Shown piece after piece: positions 1 through 10,485 of a DNA stretch of 64,000 bases. The translations under genes were made by a program, and so were the position numbers. Each line of letters begins with the position of its first letter. Within the stretch, counting starts at the first letter, position 1. The stretch is from Gremmenia infestans (lineage: Eukaryota > Ascomycota > Leotiomycetes > Helotiales > Hamatocanthoscyphaceae), in NCBI GenBank assembly GCA_032629725.1, contig JAFEVB010000022.1, positions 1,550,001 to 1,614,000 on the forward strand. Reading direction: 5' to 3'. Under the pieces are notes generated by a model that worked only from the letters and a program-made list of their open reading frames with translations, did no database searches and had not been told where the DNA came from.

Positions 1-355
1 GTTAAGGAAGACATATGAAGCCAGATATAGCTTAAAGTAAGAGGTTTGACGCAAGCAAGCTGAAGCGGCGCGATGTAAATTTTACAATGTAGGTAGAAAA
101 TCTTGAACTTGCAAGAAGCAAGAAGAGCCAAATAAGCAGCAAAGCAAATGTATTCGTGATGATCATAGCAATGGTATCTCTTCAAACATCATGAAACAGG
201 CATCAAAAGTCCCACAATAGCCTTTACAGCCCCTAATGGCCCCCGTCCCTTCACCATCCTATCGAAAGTTTCCGGTACCCTGTCCAAAACCTTCCTGTCG
301 TCTGCTTTTTGCCCTGTTTGCATCAATTGTCAGTCAAAAGACTTACCGTCTACTT
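1..355. other. Gene-free left edge
   Basis: No convincing coding region. It lies downstream of the leftward gene that ends at 356 and probably contains its 3' untranslated region. The short plus-strand ORF starting at 236 overlaps the 3' end of that gene antisense and has no recognisable protein character. Confidence 0.5.
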
Positions 356-3112
356 TTAATTCGCAGGAGGGGAAGTAGGCCACTTACAGTCCTTTGGAAC
401 CCTCGCGCTAGCAGAAATAGAATTCTCCGCCTCGCCCGTCCAATCAAACCCAATCCTCCATTCGACCCTCAATTCTACCCCCTCGCCCACAATCTCCATG
501 TTGGTGCGTCCCATATGAGGTAGTAATTGTCTGCGTGTCCATTTCTGAATTTTAAGTTCCTCTTCTTCATCTTGCTCAGACTCTTCCCCACCTGCAATTT
601 CAGAACCTCGCCTTTTGCGCTTCTTGCTTTTAGCGCTCCTCTGTAGAGCCTTTTCTCTACCTTCAGGAGTTGAAAGGTCGATCTCTACAGCGCACCAGAA
701 TGCAGCTCGTCTTATGGCCAATTCCACCCAGCGGCCCATTGCCCAGCATATCACACTTATGTCCTTTCCCAGTGCTCTATTTCCAGCTGCTCGTTCTCGA
801 ACGAAGGCGCCTAATTCTTTCTCGGATGAAGAGTCAAGACTTGGGATATCGATGTTTGTGATTGAGAGTGTGGAAGAGTTGACGGTCATTGTGAGTCGGG
901 ATGCGAAGAGCCCGGTGGGATGAGAGGCATGTATGGAATGCTTTTGGAGAATGGGTTGCTCTGAGACTTCTGAAGATGATTCTGGGGATGTTTGTTCGGA
1001 AGGCAGAAGCACGATAGTCGAAGTGTAGTGAAGGGGGCTGAAGGCTTGAAGATAGGGCAGAGGATCGTCCAATGCGATGGGTAGATGAGAAGGCAGAGAC
1101 TTTTCGAAATCCGACGAGGCAGCAGGCTGCGTCCTACGCCGTGATGAGAAGGGCAAGAATGAACCAATGGACTTGAGAATACTGGTTGGTTTTGGCGTGG
1201 GGTTTGAAAACTGCTCTGTTGACCTCCTTAACAGAGCTATAAGCTCTTCAGGATTCGGCGCTAATGTGGTACGGCGTTTCCCAGATTCGTGGTGTAGGCG
1301 CAGTCGCTCATTTTCTTGATTCGCGAGAGCTACATCTGCTTGTAACTGCTGCAACTCTTTAAGGAGGTCATCTCGAGCTTTCTTCTTGGATGCATAAGGG
1401 TCTTCGGGAACCAAGAATCTTGCGGATTTTCGACGTTTGGGTTTCTCTGGTTGAGGTTTGGCTCGAGGTTCAAATTCGGCCGCTGGCTCCTTTTCCTTAT
1501 GCTTCTTTTTCTCCTGGGTCGGCTCTGGGTCTTTTGACGGTTCTCGAGGAGGCGGATCTCGAGGCTTCAGGGGCGAAGACTTCAACTTCTGTCCTAACGA
1601 CTTGCTCTTTCTTGCCCTCTTGCTAGGAGTGTCATGTATACCCGTAGGAGGAGTAGTGACAATGGGGTCTGGAATCCCTCTTTGAGTGGGAGTGGGCGGT
1701 AGTTCTGGTTCTTCTAGTTCTACTTGATGAGGATTCCTTGATTGATCGACTTCCTTTACTGATAATATTATTTCTTTTGGCTCTACCCGATGAGATCTGC
1801 CGGATTGCGTGGTCTCCTTTCCTGGTAATTCAACCTCTGGCTCTTCCGGGTCTGACCGAGAATGATTTATGGAGTCATTGACATCCTCTGCAGGTATTTC
1901 TGGTTCTTCTGGCTCTGATAGATGATGGCGGCTTGATTGAATGGATTTCGCTGCTGATATTCCCGACTCTTCTGGTGCTGGCATTTTGAACTGCGTGGCC
2001 TCCTTTGCTGAATCTCCTGGTAGTAGCCAACTCGAACCGTTGGATTCCCTAACGTCCACTACAGACAATCGCGTTCCTACTGGTTCTGGTTGATGAGGCG
2101 TTCTGGATTGAGCAACGTCATTTTCGAAAGACGGCGGTTGTAGAGGGGGCTCATCTGGTGACACTGCTGCATCCTCTCGTTGTTGCTGGACGTCGTTTAT
2201 ATCACCCGGTCCCATCCAACTTGTGAAGTTGCTTTTGCGAGCAAGTTCTGTAACCTGAGAAGTGCGTCGTCTTGGAGTTGCGGATGGGTACTCTGATTCC
2301 TGAGCCTTTTCTGGCACTATAGATTTTTCGGCATGGACTTTTGAATGCATAGATTGCTCCTCTGATTTCTGAACATCGTTGAAAGTCCTGGGTTTTGCGG
2401 CATGAGTCAGACTTGGTTTAATAAAGGCCGTTGACACTTCTGGTTCAGCAATGGCTTCCTCAAATGATACCACAGGTTGTGAAGATATTGGTGATCTCCT
2501 CAAACCCTTCTTCTTGAAGGGATCAGCAGCACTTGGAACGCTATCCCGTAACTCTGCCTCGACTTGTGACGATACTGGTGACCTCCTTAATCCCTTCTTA
2601 CCAAATGGGTTGTTATCTTCTGGCAGGTCGCCATGTCCTGGAACTACTGGAGCTGATCGTTCGGGCTGTTTGGATGGGGACCGCGACATCCTCCTGGGTT
2701 TTGCAGAAAGTATTCCACCAACAGATAATCGGCGCGTTCTAGGCGTTATATCTCTCTGGGTAGCTGGTACATAGCTTCCCTGAGGCGTAGCATTCGATTG
2801 CGTCCCTCCTCCGATTGCCCCAGGCTGACTCTCTACCGTTTTCTGCACCTCTCCCAATGCTTTCGCGAAGACATCATCTAGATTCTTCCCCGCGCTCTGC
2901 GCACCAGGTCCAGAAGACGACGGTCGATTTAACAATTGTGGATTATGTCTCGCGATACTCGCTTTCGTAGGGGAGGCGAAAGACGGCCGTCTCTCAGAAA
3001 GATTCTTCGCCGCGGAAACGGGTATACGACTTGGAGTTGCGGGTGGCGCGTCGCCAGGGACGGATACTGTTGGCGACACTTTGCGCCGTTTCGGGGGCGG
3101 TGTGCGTTGCAT
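356..3112 (-). CDS. Unrecognised 918-aa basic, largely disordered nuclear-type protein
   Basis: A single uninterrupted exon encodes 918 residues. The first 15 residues carry a basic patch (KRRKVS) typical of a nuclear localisation signal. The N-terminal two thirds are Ser/Pro/Glu-rich and disordered, with internal repeats: two copies of [ND]PFxKKGLRRSPxSSQ near residues 165-215, two copies of an SxW[ML]xPGD motif, and about four degenerate units of roughly 22 residues built around EPEEPE. A short coiled coil (LLKELQQLQADVALANQENE) precedes a compact C-terminal region of about 250 residues ending in a hydrophobic strand-like segment (LRVEWRIGFDWTGEAENSI). Basic SP-rich linkers plus a coiled coil and a C-terminal globular part recall inner-kinetochore or chromatin proteins such as the double-RWD CENP-O/P class, but this is only an inference and I do not recognise the family. 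It is divergently placed from the gene at 3599. Confidence 0.8.
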   Translation of the reverse strand: MQRTPPPKRRKVSPTVSVPGDAPPATPSRIPVSAAKNLSERRPSFASPTKASIARHNPQLLNRPSSSGPGAQSAGKNLDDVFAKALGEVQKTVESQPGAIGGGTQSNATPQGSYVPATQRDITPRTRRLSVGGILSAKPRRMSRSPSKQPERSAPVVPGHGDLPEDNNPFGKKGLRRSPVSSQVEAELRDSVPSAADPFKKKGLRRSPISSQPVVSFEEAIAEPEVSTAFIKPSLTHAAKPRTFNDVQKSEEQSMHSKVHAEKSIVPEKAQESEYPSATPRRRTSQVTELARKSNFTSWMGPGDINDVQQQREDAAVSPDEPPLQPPSFENDVAQSRTPHQPEPVGTRLSVVDVRESNGSSWLLPGDSAKEATQFKMPAPEESGISAAKSIQSSRHHLSEPEEPEIPAEDVNDSINHSRSDPEEPEVELPGKETTQSGRSHRVEPKEIILSVKEVDQSRNPHQVELEEPELPPTPTQRGIPDPIVTTPPTGIHDTPSKRARKSKSLGQKLKSSPLKPRDPPPREPSKDPEPTQEKKKHKEKEPAAEFEPRAKPQPEKPKRRKSARFLVPEDPYASKKKARDDLLKELQQLQADVALANQENERLRLHHESGKRRTTLAPNPEELIALLRRSTEQFSNPTPKPTSILKSIGSFLPFSSRRRTQPAASSDFEKSLPSHLPIALDDPLPYLQAFSPLHYTSTIVLLPSEQTSPESSSEVSEQPILQKHSIHASHPTGLFASRLTMTVNSSTLSITNIDIPSLDSSSEKELGAFVRERAAGNRALGKDISVICWAMGRWVELAIRRAAFWCAVEIDLSTPEGREKALQRSAKSKKRKRRGSEIAGGEESEQDEEEELKIQKWTRRQLLPHMGRTNMEIVGEGVELRVEWRIGFDWTGEAENSISASARVPKDCKWPTSPPAN

Positions 3113-3598
3113 CGTTTCTGTGAGGTCCTATTTCTGCTCCATACTATCTCGAGAACATACACATCGCGATGGACAAAGGGATTGCATTGGTTTTGGTTGT
3201 AGGACGTCGCGTACTGTAGGAAGACGCGCCGAGGGGGGAGCCGCTCCAAGATTTCAGCCGCGGTCGAGACCAAGCTCACAACAAACGGGAGCTACAAAGT
3301 TTGGTCAATTGAAGCCAATTGACAAACAAAAAAAAAGAAATACGATATCCATGTAAATATCTTGACCTTCAATTCCTTTTGATATGTCCCTTCCTAATTT
3401 TAGTGATCACGAGACCCTCTGCTGCTGCTGATAAACAACGCCGATGACGTGGGAGTGGCTGGCTGATCTTTCTTTAAGGATCGCAAACAAATTTCCTCCA
3501 TCTCTTTAAGATAAACATGATTTTGCAACCTTGCAATGCTTCCTCGATAAGGCAATCCAAATCTCTATAGCTAGAGATCCTACAGCTACTATAATACC
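3113..3598. promoter_or_regulatory. Divergent intergenic region
   Basis: These 486 bp separate two divergently transcribed genes and must hold both promoters and 5' leaders. No coding region or defined operator was identified. A run of CTG units (ctgctgctg) lies near 3420. Confidence 0.4.
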
Positions 3599-4333
3599 AT
3601 GGAAACAAGATTCCTCATCCGCGCAACCCAGCGCCTCAAAGCACCCCCATCTCTCTGCCACCAATTCCGATACTCCTCAAACAAATCCTCAACCCAACAA
3701 GCAAATCCCATAGGCAACTACTACGCCTCCCTCCTCGAATCATCTACTCCAACAACGAACCTAAAACCACCTACAGCCCCACCCCCCTCCACAACTTCCC
3801 CATTTTCAACCCAAGAAAAAGAACCTGCGGAAGACCCCGGGCCCGCAATCCTTTTTTCCTCCCGACTCTCCTCGCCCCTAGAACGCAGATCTGAAATCCA
3901 AAAGAAAAGCGTCTTAATAGCAGGTGTATGGGTTCCTCCACGCCCAGCAGAACCGGATAATTGCTGCATGAGCGGGTGCGTGAACTGCGTATGGGATCGG
4001 TATCGGGACGAGCTGGAAGAATGGGCTGCTACGCGGAAAGAAGCGGATATCGCACTTCGAAAAGAAAACCATTTAAAGAAAAATAACAAGAGGAAACAGC
4101 AGGGGGTTAGTGGGACAGGATTGATGTTAGGGGAGGGGGAGAAGGGGGCTCAGCATACGATGGTCAGTATGGATGATGATGGGGGCGGGAGTGAAAGTAA
4201 TTGGGGGACGGGGTTGGATACGGATTTCACGGGCGAGGAGCTTTTCAAGGGTTTGCCGGTGGGTATTAGGGAGTTTATGAAGCAGGAGAAGAGGTTGAAG
4301 GAGAAGCATGCTAGGGAGGGGACGAGGGGTTGA
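3599..4333 (+). CDS. Mitochondrial oxidoreductase-like (UPF0651 / YPL107W-type) protein
   Basis: The protein has 244 residues in one exon. The N-terminus (METRFLIRATQRLK) is basic, lacks acidic residues after position 2 and looks like a mitochondrial presequence, as in the yeast YPL107W family. After a Pro/Ser/Thr-rich linker comes the signature of the oxidoreductase-like N-terminal domain at about residues 105-140: a VWVPPRPAEPDNCCMSGC stretch, then a second CxxC-like cluster with CVWDRYRDELEEW. The clustered cysteines suggest metal or redox binding; the family has no proven activity. The C-terminal third is charged and ends in a Lys/Glu-rich helix. The start is the first ATG (ccATGG context). 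It converges on DPM3 at 4482. Confidence 0.85.
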   Translation: METRFLIRATQRLKAPPSLCHQFRYSSNKSSTQQANPIGNYYASLLESSTPTTNLKPPTAPPPSTTSPFSTQEKEPAEDPGPAILFSSRLSSPLERRSEIQKKSVLIAGVWVPPRPAEPDNCCMSGCVNCVWDRYRDELEEWAATRKEADIALRKENHLKKNNKRKQQGVSGTGLMLGEGEKGAQHTMVSMDDDGGGSESNWGTGLDTDFTGEELFKGLPVGIREFMKQEKRLKEKHAREGTRG

Positions 4334-4481
4334 GTTTGGATGGTATATGCACCGCTGATTATATTCCGGACTCTTGCTTTTCTTATGACCATAGATCAGA
4401 GGAGCTTCCCAGCTCATACAACGACCTGCCACTTTCCTTGCGCCGGCTCCCATACATAATCCTACAAAGTACGCGGAGAAT

Positions 4482-4917
4482 TTAGTCAACCTCCACACCC
4501 TTAGTCCTCAAATCAGCCCGCGCCAAATCGATCTCCTTCATGAGTTCTGCGTGTGCCTTGGGGACGTCGTTGAATGTGAAAACGCCGAATCCAAGTTTGA
4601 AGAGGAGGTAGGAACCGAAGGATACAAGCGCCCAGAATGGCAGCTGGGTGTAAAGTGTTAGTCGAATTGATACAGTAAAACATAGGATGCGAAATCTGCG
4701 ATTTGAGGTCTTTGAAGACCCAAAAGAGGAAATCGAGGGGTATAACATACAACAGGTATTATATCAGTCAAAATAAGTTCCGGCAGAGGGATGAGTTGCA
4801 GATAGAGCGCCAGGTACAGCTGTTCTTTTATTAGTTCCCATTCCCAAAGATTCAATCAGGGGCGCATACCGAGGTGACCAAAAGTCCAATGGAGATGGTT
4901 TGCTGTGCCCGAGTCAT
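4482..4917 (-). CDS. DPM3: Dolichol-phosphate mannosyltransferase subunit 3
   Basis: Three exons: 4870-4917, 4751-4819 and 4482-4643. Together they give a 92-aa protein. DPM3 is the small ER-membrane subunit that tethers the catalytic DPM1 subunit; the complex makes dolichyl-phosphate mannose for N-glycans, GPI anchors and O-mannosylation. Two hydrophobic segments are visible, at about residues 8-38 and 42-60. They are followed by the characteristic cytosolic tail VPKAHAELMKEIDLARADLR, which matches the DPM1-binding C-terminus of DPM3. Splice sites are GTATGC/AACAG and GTATGT/ACCCAG, and the join restores the family's LPFW motif. The start (MTRAQQTISIG) lies in exon 1; longer upstream frames do not fit the family. 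The gene is convergent with 3599-4333. Confidence 0.9.
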
Positions 4918-6530
4918 GATCGCGGCGTTGATATTCTGGCTTCTGTTGTACAGCGGATTTGTAGTTTTGACAGCTATGTTGTTTAAGGAGCGTGGTTCGT
5001 AAGGAGGTGAAGTGGTTAAGGACAGCTGGATCGCGAAGCTGGAAATTTTGGCTTGTGAGTACGGTCACGTGTGGATAAGAACCGGTCGAATTTTGAGCTG
5101 TTGAGTTTTAAATAGTAGGAATTTTGCTAGAATACTATTTATTGTTTCCTGGACCTTAAGGTAAAGATCTACTAATGACTTCTTCAAAAGGTTTGAGGTT
5201 AATTACGGAGGGTTGGAGTATCTAGGGCACGAAGTGATTTCTTAGGGCTTCATTTCTCAAGCCAGCAATTCAAAGTGCTTAACGAGTGTAAGGAATTTAG
5301 GTCATTGAACTGCACTTTCTCACTTGCTATTATCGCTGTTGGTCTTTTAATATAAATCGGAACTGAATGGTATATACGGATTTAAAGCCACTGATGAGCC
5401 AGAACAAAGGTACCACAAGAACTACCTACTGCTATCCAGAACACTTCATCAAAATCCCCAGCAAGTTGCAGACTAGTCTGCCCATAGATCGGGTCGTTCA
5501 CCTCTTACAATCAAGTCCACACATAGTATAGAGGGAAATCTAGCCCTAGAACGTGTATACATTAAAGTGAACCCCTAAAATATAGCACTCGCAGCTCGCG
5601 AGGATGGCATGGGAATATCAGATACTAGAGACCCTAAAGATCCACGACGAGAAGAATGACAGTGGACAAAGGAAATCAAAGTGCTGTTGGACTATTTACT
5701 TTGTGTGACTCCAATGCGCTGTCAAACTTTGACGGGTTATTGAGTGAAGAAAGGCGGAGACCATCCTTAGAAGTAGAAAGATACCGACGACGGTGCCATT
5801 AGCTAGGCGGGAGCAAAGTGCGCAGAGAATGTCGAAGCTATGTTAAACTCTACTGGTGAGGCGCTGCTGATGCGAAGCATACATGGACGCAGGCGGTGGC
5901 GAGGACACATCTCGGAATAGCTTCACGAAATGACTGGTTTGGAGCAGACGATGCTCTGACACCTTGTGAGTTGTCGACAAACATGGCGAGAACATCGAGC
6001 GGGGAGAACAGGGTACACCAGTGGTTGACTGTCATAAAACTACTCAAACTACCCATCTAATACTCTTCTTCATACCATCGCACGAAGCGACAAGCACAAT
6101 GAAAAGATGTTTAACGGACAAGCCGTAGGATGCAATCAAAAATTCCCCCGAAGAGTTGCCCGAAGACAGCTCAACGATTCGCAACGCCCCGATGTGCAAT
6201 GGAGGTTTTGTATCGTAGCTTCCTAATTCATGATCTAGGAAAAGCTTCAAGAAGGTAAGTATGAAGAGGAAAGAAAATAGTGGAGGGCGGGAGGAAGCAT
6301 TTATACCTTGGAGAAGGGTCTCAAATGATGTGTCAGCACAATGTTCTTAGAGCAAACTGCTAGATAGAATCAGCCAATGAAAAGCGAGGAAGAAGTTCGA
6401 GGCAAATATCACGTGGGAATACCATTTTGGACTTTTTCCTAAGCTAAGCGAGACCGCACACCAGCTTTTTCGAGAAGTTCCAAAGACTCTTAATCACGAC
6501 GACGACAAAACCGATCGCATCCACGACAAA
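4918..6530. other. Intergenic region, nothing recognised
   Basis: About 1.6 kb lies between DPM3 and the eL13 gene. Only short, low-quality ORFs are present (for example minus-strand frames at 5850-6250) and none resembles a protein family. The right end must hold the promoter of the ribosomal protein gene. Confidence 0.4.
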
Positions 6531-7338
6531 ATGGCGATCAAGCACAACCAGCAGATCCCGCACAACCGTATGCTCTAATCCTTACCCAGCGATGTAAACA
6601 GTACTGACAGGAACTAGATTTCCGCAAGGATTGGCAGCGACGAGTCCGCGTTCACTTCGACCAGGTAATTTTATACAGACAGTACCAGCAATCGCGGAGG
6701 AGATTCTAACATAACATACAGCCCGGTCGCAAGCTTAGACGCCGCAATGCCCGTCTCTCAAAGGCAGCAGCTGTCGCACCCCGCCCAGTCGATAAGTTGA
6801 GACCCATCGTCCGATGCCCAACAATCAAGTACAACCGCCGTGTACGAGCTGGACGTGGTTTCACCTTGACTGAGTTGAAGGTAGGATTTGTAGGATATCT
6901 GGAAAGAAAGAACTGTGTTCTGACACTACATAGGAAGCTGGTATCCCCCGCAAGCTTGCGCCCACAATCGGTATCTCCGTCGACCCCCGCCGCCAAAACC
7001 TCTCCACCGAATCCCTCGCCGTCAACGTCGACCGTCTAAAGGCCTACAGAGCTCGTCTCATCCTCTTCCCCCGCAAGTTGGGCAAGCACAAGTCTGGTGA
7101 TGCATCCAAGGAGGAAGTTGCTGGTGTCAAGAACACTGTTACCAGCGTCAAGGCTGCTCTTCCAATCGCCAACACCGAGTCAGGATTCAGCGAGATTAAG
7201 AAGGGTGACATGCCATCGGCAATTGAGGGTGGTGCTTACAAGAAGTTGAGAGAAACTAGAAGCGAAGCGAGAAACGCCGGCAAGCGTGAGAAGCGGGCGA
7301 AGGAGAAGGCCGATGAGGCTGCTGCTGCTAAGAAATAA
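6531..7338 (+). CDS. RPL13: 60S ribosomal protein eL13
   Basis: Four exons: 6531-6567, 6618-6664, 6722-6880 and 6934-7338. Exon 1 (MAIKHNQQIPHN) ends in phase 1, and the codon split across intron 1 completes a conserved His before FRKDWQRRVRVHFDQ. The following text (GRKLRRRNARLSKAAAVAPR, then RPIVRCPTIKYNRRVRAGRG) is the eL13 signature. The protein is about 215 residues, the usual size, and ends in a Lys/Ala-rich tail. It is a structural component of the large ribosomal subunit. Short first exons and several 5' introns are common in fungal ribosomal protein genes and may aid high expression. Confidence 0.97.
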
Positions 7339-7914
7339 ACGGGCGTAGTCTGAAAATGGGTCTTTGATTTCTGCGCCGGTTGCTCTGGATGGATGGAGAT
7401 ACATGCATTGGCAACTTTAGAGGATTGCTTAAGTGTACTTTCATGAATGCAAGCGACATTGCACAACTTGTTTGTCTCTTATGGTGTAACTGTGCTCTAA
7501 GTGTGAGCCCTTGTGTGTTTTCATTTTCAGCAGGGGTTGTTATGCTCTACACTGATGTGTCTCTTTGGCGATCTATCGCTGAAGAAATGTGACATTTGAG
7601 GCCAAGATCTGTCAAACAGTAGCATACTAAGCATTTCATATATGACTGTCCTATGCAAACTTTTCCCCTTTGATTGAGATTTCGTCGTGGAATATTGTTA
7701 GGTACTCGACTGTGAATGGAAGGCTGATGACTCTTTAGCTGTCCCAACCAAGCGAACTCATATTCCTACTCAATTCTCGGCAGGAACGGAAACCACAAAC
7801 TTTCAACCTCCACCCCCTCTGTCAACTGAAGCATATAAACAACACCGTATACTTCTCCAACTACAAGAACCCAAGTCGAAAGCAAGAGAACCACCACCAA
7901 GTCACGAGGCAATC
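7339..7914. other. Intergenic region
   Basis: It contains the eL13 3' untranslated region on the left and the likely promoter and leader of the small Cys-knuckle gene at 7915 on the right. No further gene was seen. Confidence 0.4.
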
Positions 7915-8172
7915 ATGGACAACTCATCCTCCTCAGGCCAGCCCTCTAGCGCAAACACCCAACAGCCTTCTTCTAAAGCCCAACCTCCCTCAACGCAGCA
8001 ACCTCCTCCCAAAGCTGCACCTCCTTCCAAGACCCAACCTCCGTCCAAGAGTCAACCTCCATCCAAGCCTAATCCACCTCCACCATGCCCTAGATGCAAC
8101 GCCACAGGCTACACGGGACAGTGCTACTCTTGTAACTACAACACGGGCATTGGCCTCCGGTATAAGTCTTAA
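7915..8172 (+). CDS. Small Pro/Ser-rich protein with C-terminal double CxxC knuckle (member 1)
   Basis: An 85-residue protein in one exon. Residues 1-57 are a low-complexity Ser/Gln/Pro/Lys tract with degenerate PPSK and QPPS units. Residues 58-77 carry CPRCNATGYTGQCYSCNYN, which is C-x2-C-x8-C-x2-C followed by Asn-Tyr. The four cysteines and the glycine between them are compatible with one zinc-ribbon-like knuckle. No signal peptide or membrane segment is visible. The same spacing recurs in the next two small ORFs on the same strand, which argues that this is a real gene and part of a local family. I do not recognise the family; function unknown. Confidence 0.65.
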   Translation: MDNSSSSGQPSSANTQQPSSKAQPPSTQQPPPKAAPPSKTQPPSKSQPPSKPNPPPPCPRCNATGYTGQCYSCNYNTGIGLRYKS

Positions 8173-8878
8173 TTTGCACCGATCTATGTTATCCTCTGAA
8201 GGTCTGGTCTCTTCAAGGACTCATTGGCAGCTCACTGTCTTGCCATGCTTACAAGGAGACCAGAGAGACGCTGTCTAGGAGCGGGTCATACCTTTTCAAT
8301 ATCATTGCTTCTCTCATCATTTCAAGACTATCTCGCCCGAGGCCTTGAACGAAACGATGCCGTGGATCTCGCAGCAGTTGCGGCAGAGATAGGCTGGGAT
8401 AAAATAGTTCGTGGTTCAAGGTTGCTATCAATTTTCTACCCTTCGGTTCTCTTTACAGTTTACGAATTTCTTGCGTTCTCAATTGCATACATACAACATC
8501 AATGGAACAGGGGGTATCCTCCACGAATACGGCAACGGTGGTCGTATCCAGTTTCTCCGCCTGACTTCTCAAATCCGCCAATTTGTTCCACTTTGCTCCT
8601 TTGTCTTCTACACTAGAAGCTAGCATCTCCTTGGAGTCTCACTTATAGATCAAACAGCATCTGAAAGGTACCTTATCTTATCCATTCACTCTTCAATAGT
8701 CAGAGAATTTATGCTTTACAGAAAGGGTGTTTACTGAACTGCATATATAGTTCACGTTGCTTAGTTCCTCTTCTTCCAAAAGCAAGCTCTTTGCCAATCA
8801 TTGAAATTACAAAAATTTCAGCTCTCGTTTTGAATTTCGACTATTCCCCAGCAAGATCTTCATGGCGCAACGAATACG
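8173..8878. other. Spacer between small Cys-knuckle genes 1 and 2
   Basis: It holds only unconvincing ORFs (for example 8224-8616, plus) without family character. Probably 3' and 5' untranslated sequence. Confidence 0.35.
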
Positions 8879-9067
8879 ATGTCAAGTTGCCCGAGCTGTG
8901 GAGAAAAAGGCTTTAGCGGAAAGTACAATAGCTGCGGATATGATATCCTCCATGCCACAAGGGTTGCCGATTATTACGACTACTTTCATTCGTCTCTTAT
9001 TCATAGCAGAAAGGCCACGATGGGTTGCGGCAGAAACAGCCCCGAAATTCCGATGCATGGGTGGTGA
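8879..9067 (+). CDS. Small Cys-knuckle protein (member 2), one cysteine replaced
   Basis: A 62-residue frame that begins MSSCPSCGEKGFSGKYNSCG. The knuckle keeps the spacing of its neighbours, but the third cysteine position is Tyr (C-x2-C-x8-Y-x2-C), so a four-cysteine site is not complete. It continues with GYDI, identical to member 3. The remaining 40 residues resemble nothing known, and the frame may be the first exon of a spliced gene or a decaying copy. An overlapping frame from 8862 has no such motif. Confidence 0.45.
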   Translation: MSSCPSCGEKGFSGKYNSCGYDILHATRVADYYDYFHSSLIHSRKATMGCGRNSPEIPMHGW

Positions 9068-9276
9068 AAGCTTATCCTGAATAGCTCTCTCCCGAAGTTT
9101 AAATCCCAAATGTCCATAGTGATTCACTGGCGCTTACTTTTTCACCTTCTTAGCAAACTTTTCCTTGCCTTTTCCGCTCCATCAAGTTCCTTCTGCGTTG
9201 TCGTTCATGCTCAACCAACATTAAAGCATCAAATCACACCAACCAACATCAAGTCATCCATTTGTTCACTTTCATC

Positions 9277-9522
9277 ATGGCAACCTGCTCCGCCTGCAAA
9301 TCTCCCAACTTCTACCTCACCTGCAAGAACTGCGGCTACGACATCACACATCCACCAAGCAAATTACGGCCACGGTCAGATGCGCAACGTCCTCCGCCAA
9401 AAACGAATCCTCAAATACGGGCAGACTTGGCACCATCCACCGGGTGGTTTAGCGTACTAAAGCGCAAGTTTTTCAGGGCTCAGAAGTCTTTCAGCAGGAC
9501 ACCTCATATAGGCGTTGGGTAA
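9277..9522 (+). CDS. Small Cys-knuckle protein (member 3)
   Basis: An 81-residue protein in one exon, starting MATCSACKSPNFYLTCKNCG: C-x2-C-x8-C-x2-C followed by GYDI. The knuckle sits at the extreme N-terminus, not at the C-terminus as in member 1. The rest is basic (many Lys/Arg/Pro), with an amphipathic patch VLKRKFFRAQKSF. An in-frame ATG five codons upstream (9262) is possible, but the MATCSAC start parallels MSSCPSC of member 2. Function unknown; zinc binding is an inference from the cysteine spacing. Confidence 0.6.
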   Translation: MATCSACKSPNFYLTCKNCGYDITHPPSKLRPRSDAQRPPPKTNPQIRADLAPSTGWFSVLKRKFFRAQKSFSRTPHIGVG

Positions 9523-10485
9523 TGGTTTAAGGGGGGAGCGCGATTTTCCTTTCTCTACTTTTCTTCTAGCCTTCTTCGTCGGACCCATCTTGCAACGGTG
9601 GAACAGATACCATACTCAGGCAACGACGCAACATGGTTTCGGTTCGGTTTCGTCACTTAACAAAGTAGCAAGTTGTTGCGACATCTGGGCATACTGGTAC
9701 TTGTGGTCATCACAGCATTGTCTCAAGGTCCTGGCCAATTCATTTTCGCGTTGCGCTGATATTAGGTTACGGTCATTTCGGCCCGTTGTGTGTACTTCAT
9801 CTCATTCATTCATTCATTCATTCGCTTTCGGAACGGCGTTTCCAGGTTTAGTAGCTAAGTCTGAGGGACAATTCAAGCTGGTTTCTTTCATAACTAGTGC
9901 TTCCAAAAATGGCATGTGTACCTATCCCTCCTGCTTCAAACATGCTGTGCAAATCCATCCATAACATCCAGGTACCTTTGCTTTAACCGCCACATATACG
10001 GCCCGCTGTCATCCTCTGTTAATAATTATCCCTCTTCCCTTTCTAGCGACGGCATCTATTCACCCTGGAGCCCTGCAACAAGATATCGCCCAATAACCGA
10101 CAGCCCTCCCTTCCCACTCAAACCCACCAAGTGTTAAACAATCCCTCATAAGCTACGCTGACTTCGCTACCTTGATCCCTAAGCTTTGTATAACAACCAC
10201 GCATCTTTCTCACCAGTGTTTCCTTTCTAGTATCATTATTTCTATGTAGCAATTTCTTCCATATAGCACAAAATCCAGGCAATATATAGGTCATTTTTAT
10301 TTAGCCCCAGCCATTTCGAAGTCCCCCCAAAACATGCCTTGCGAGGCTTCGTGCGCCATCTCAAATTCAATCGAAGTCCCGGTCATTGATCCATTAGTGT
10401 CATCAACACATCACTTAACTAGCAAATCTCCAACGACGGAAGTACGGCAAACAAACGCCTAGAAAATATCTCTTCTCTCTTGCAA
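9523..10485. other. Intergenic region with short ATTC microsatellite
   Basis: There is no convincing gene. A short (ATTC)n tract lies near 9808-9830. The plus-strand frame 9515-9964 has no protein-like features. The right part is 3' untranslated sequence of the leftward transcription factor. Confidence 0.4.

Noticed and set aside
7915..9522. CRISPR-like or operon interpretation of the small-gene array
   Set aside because: Eukaryotic gene structure throughout; the repeats are at protein level (cysteine knuckle), not direct DNA repeats with spacers.
9515..9964. 149-codon plus-strand ORF
   Set aside because: No protein-like pattern, contains the ATTC microsatellite, and has no neighbours or motif supporting it.
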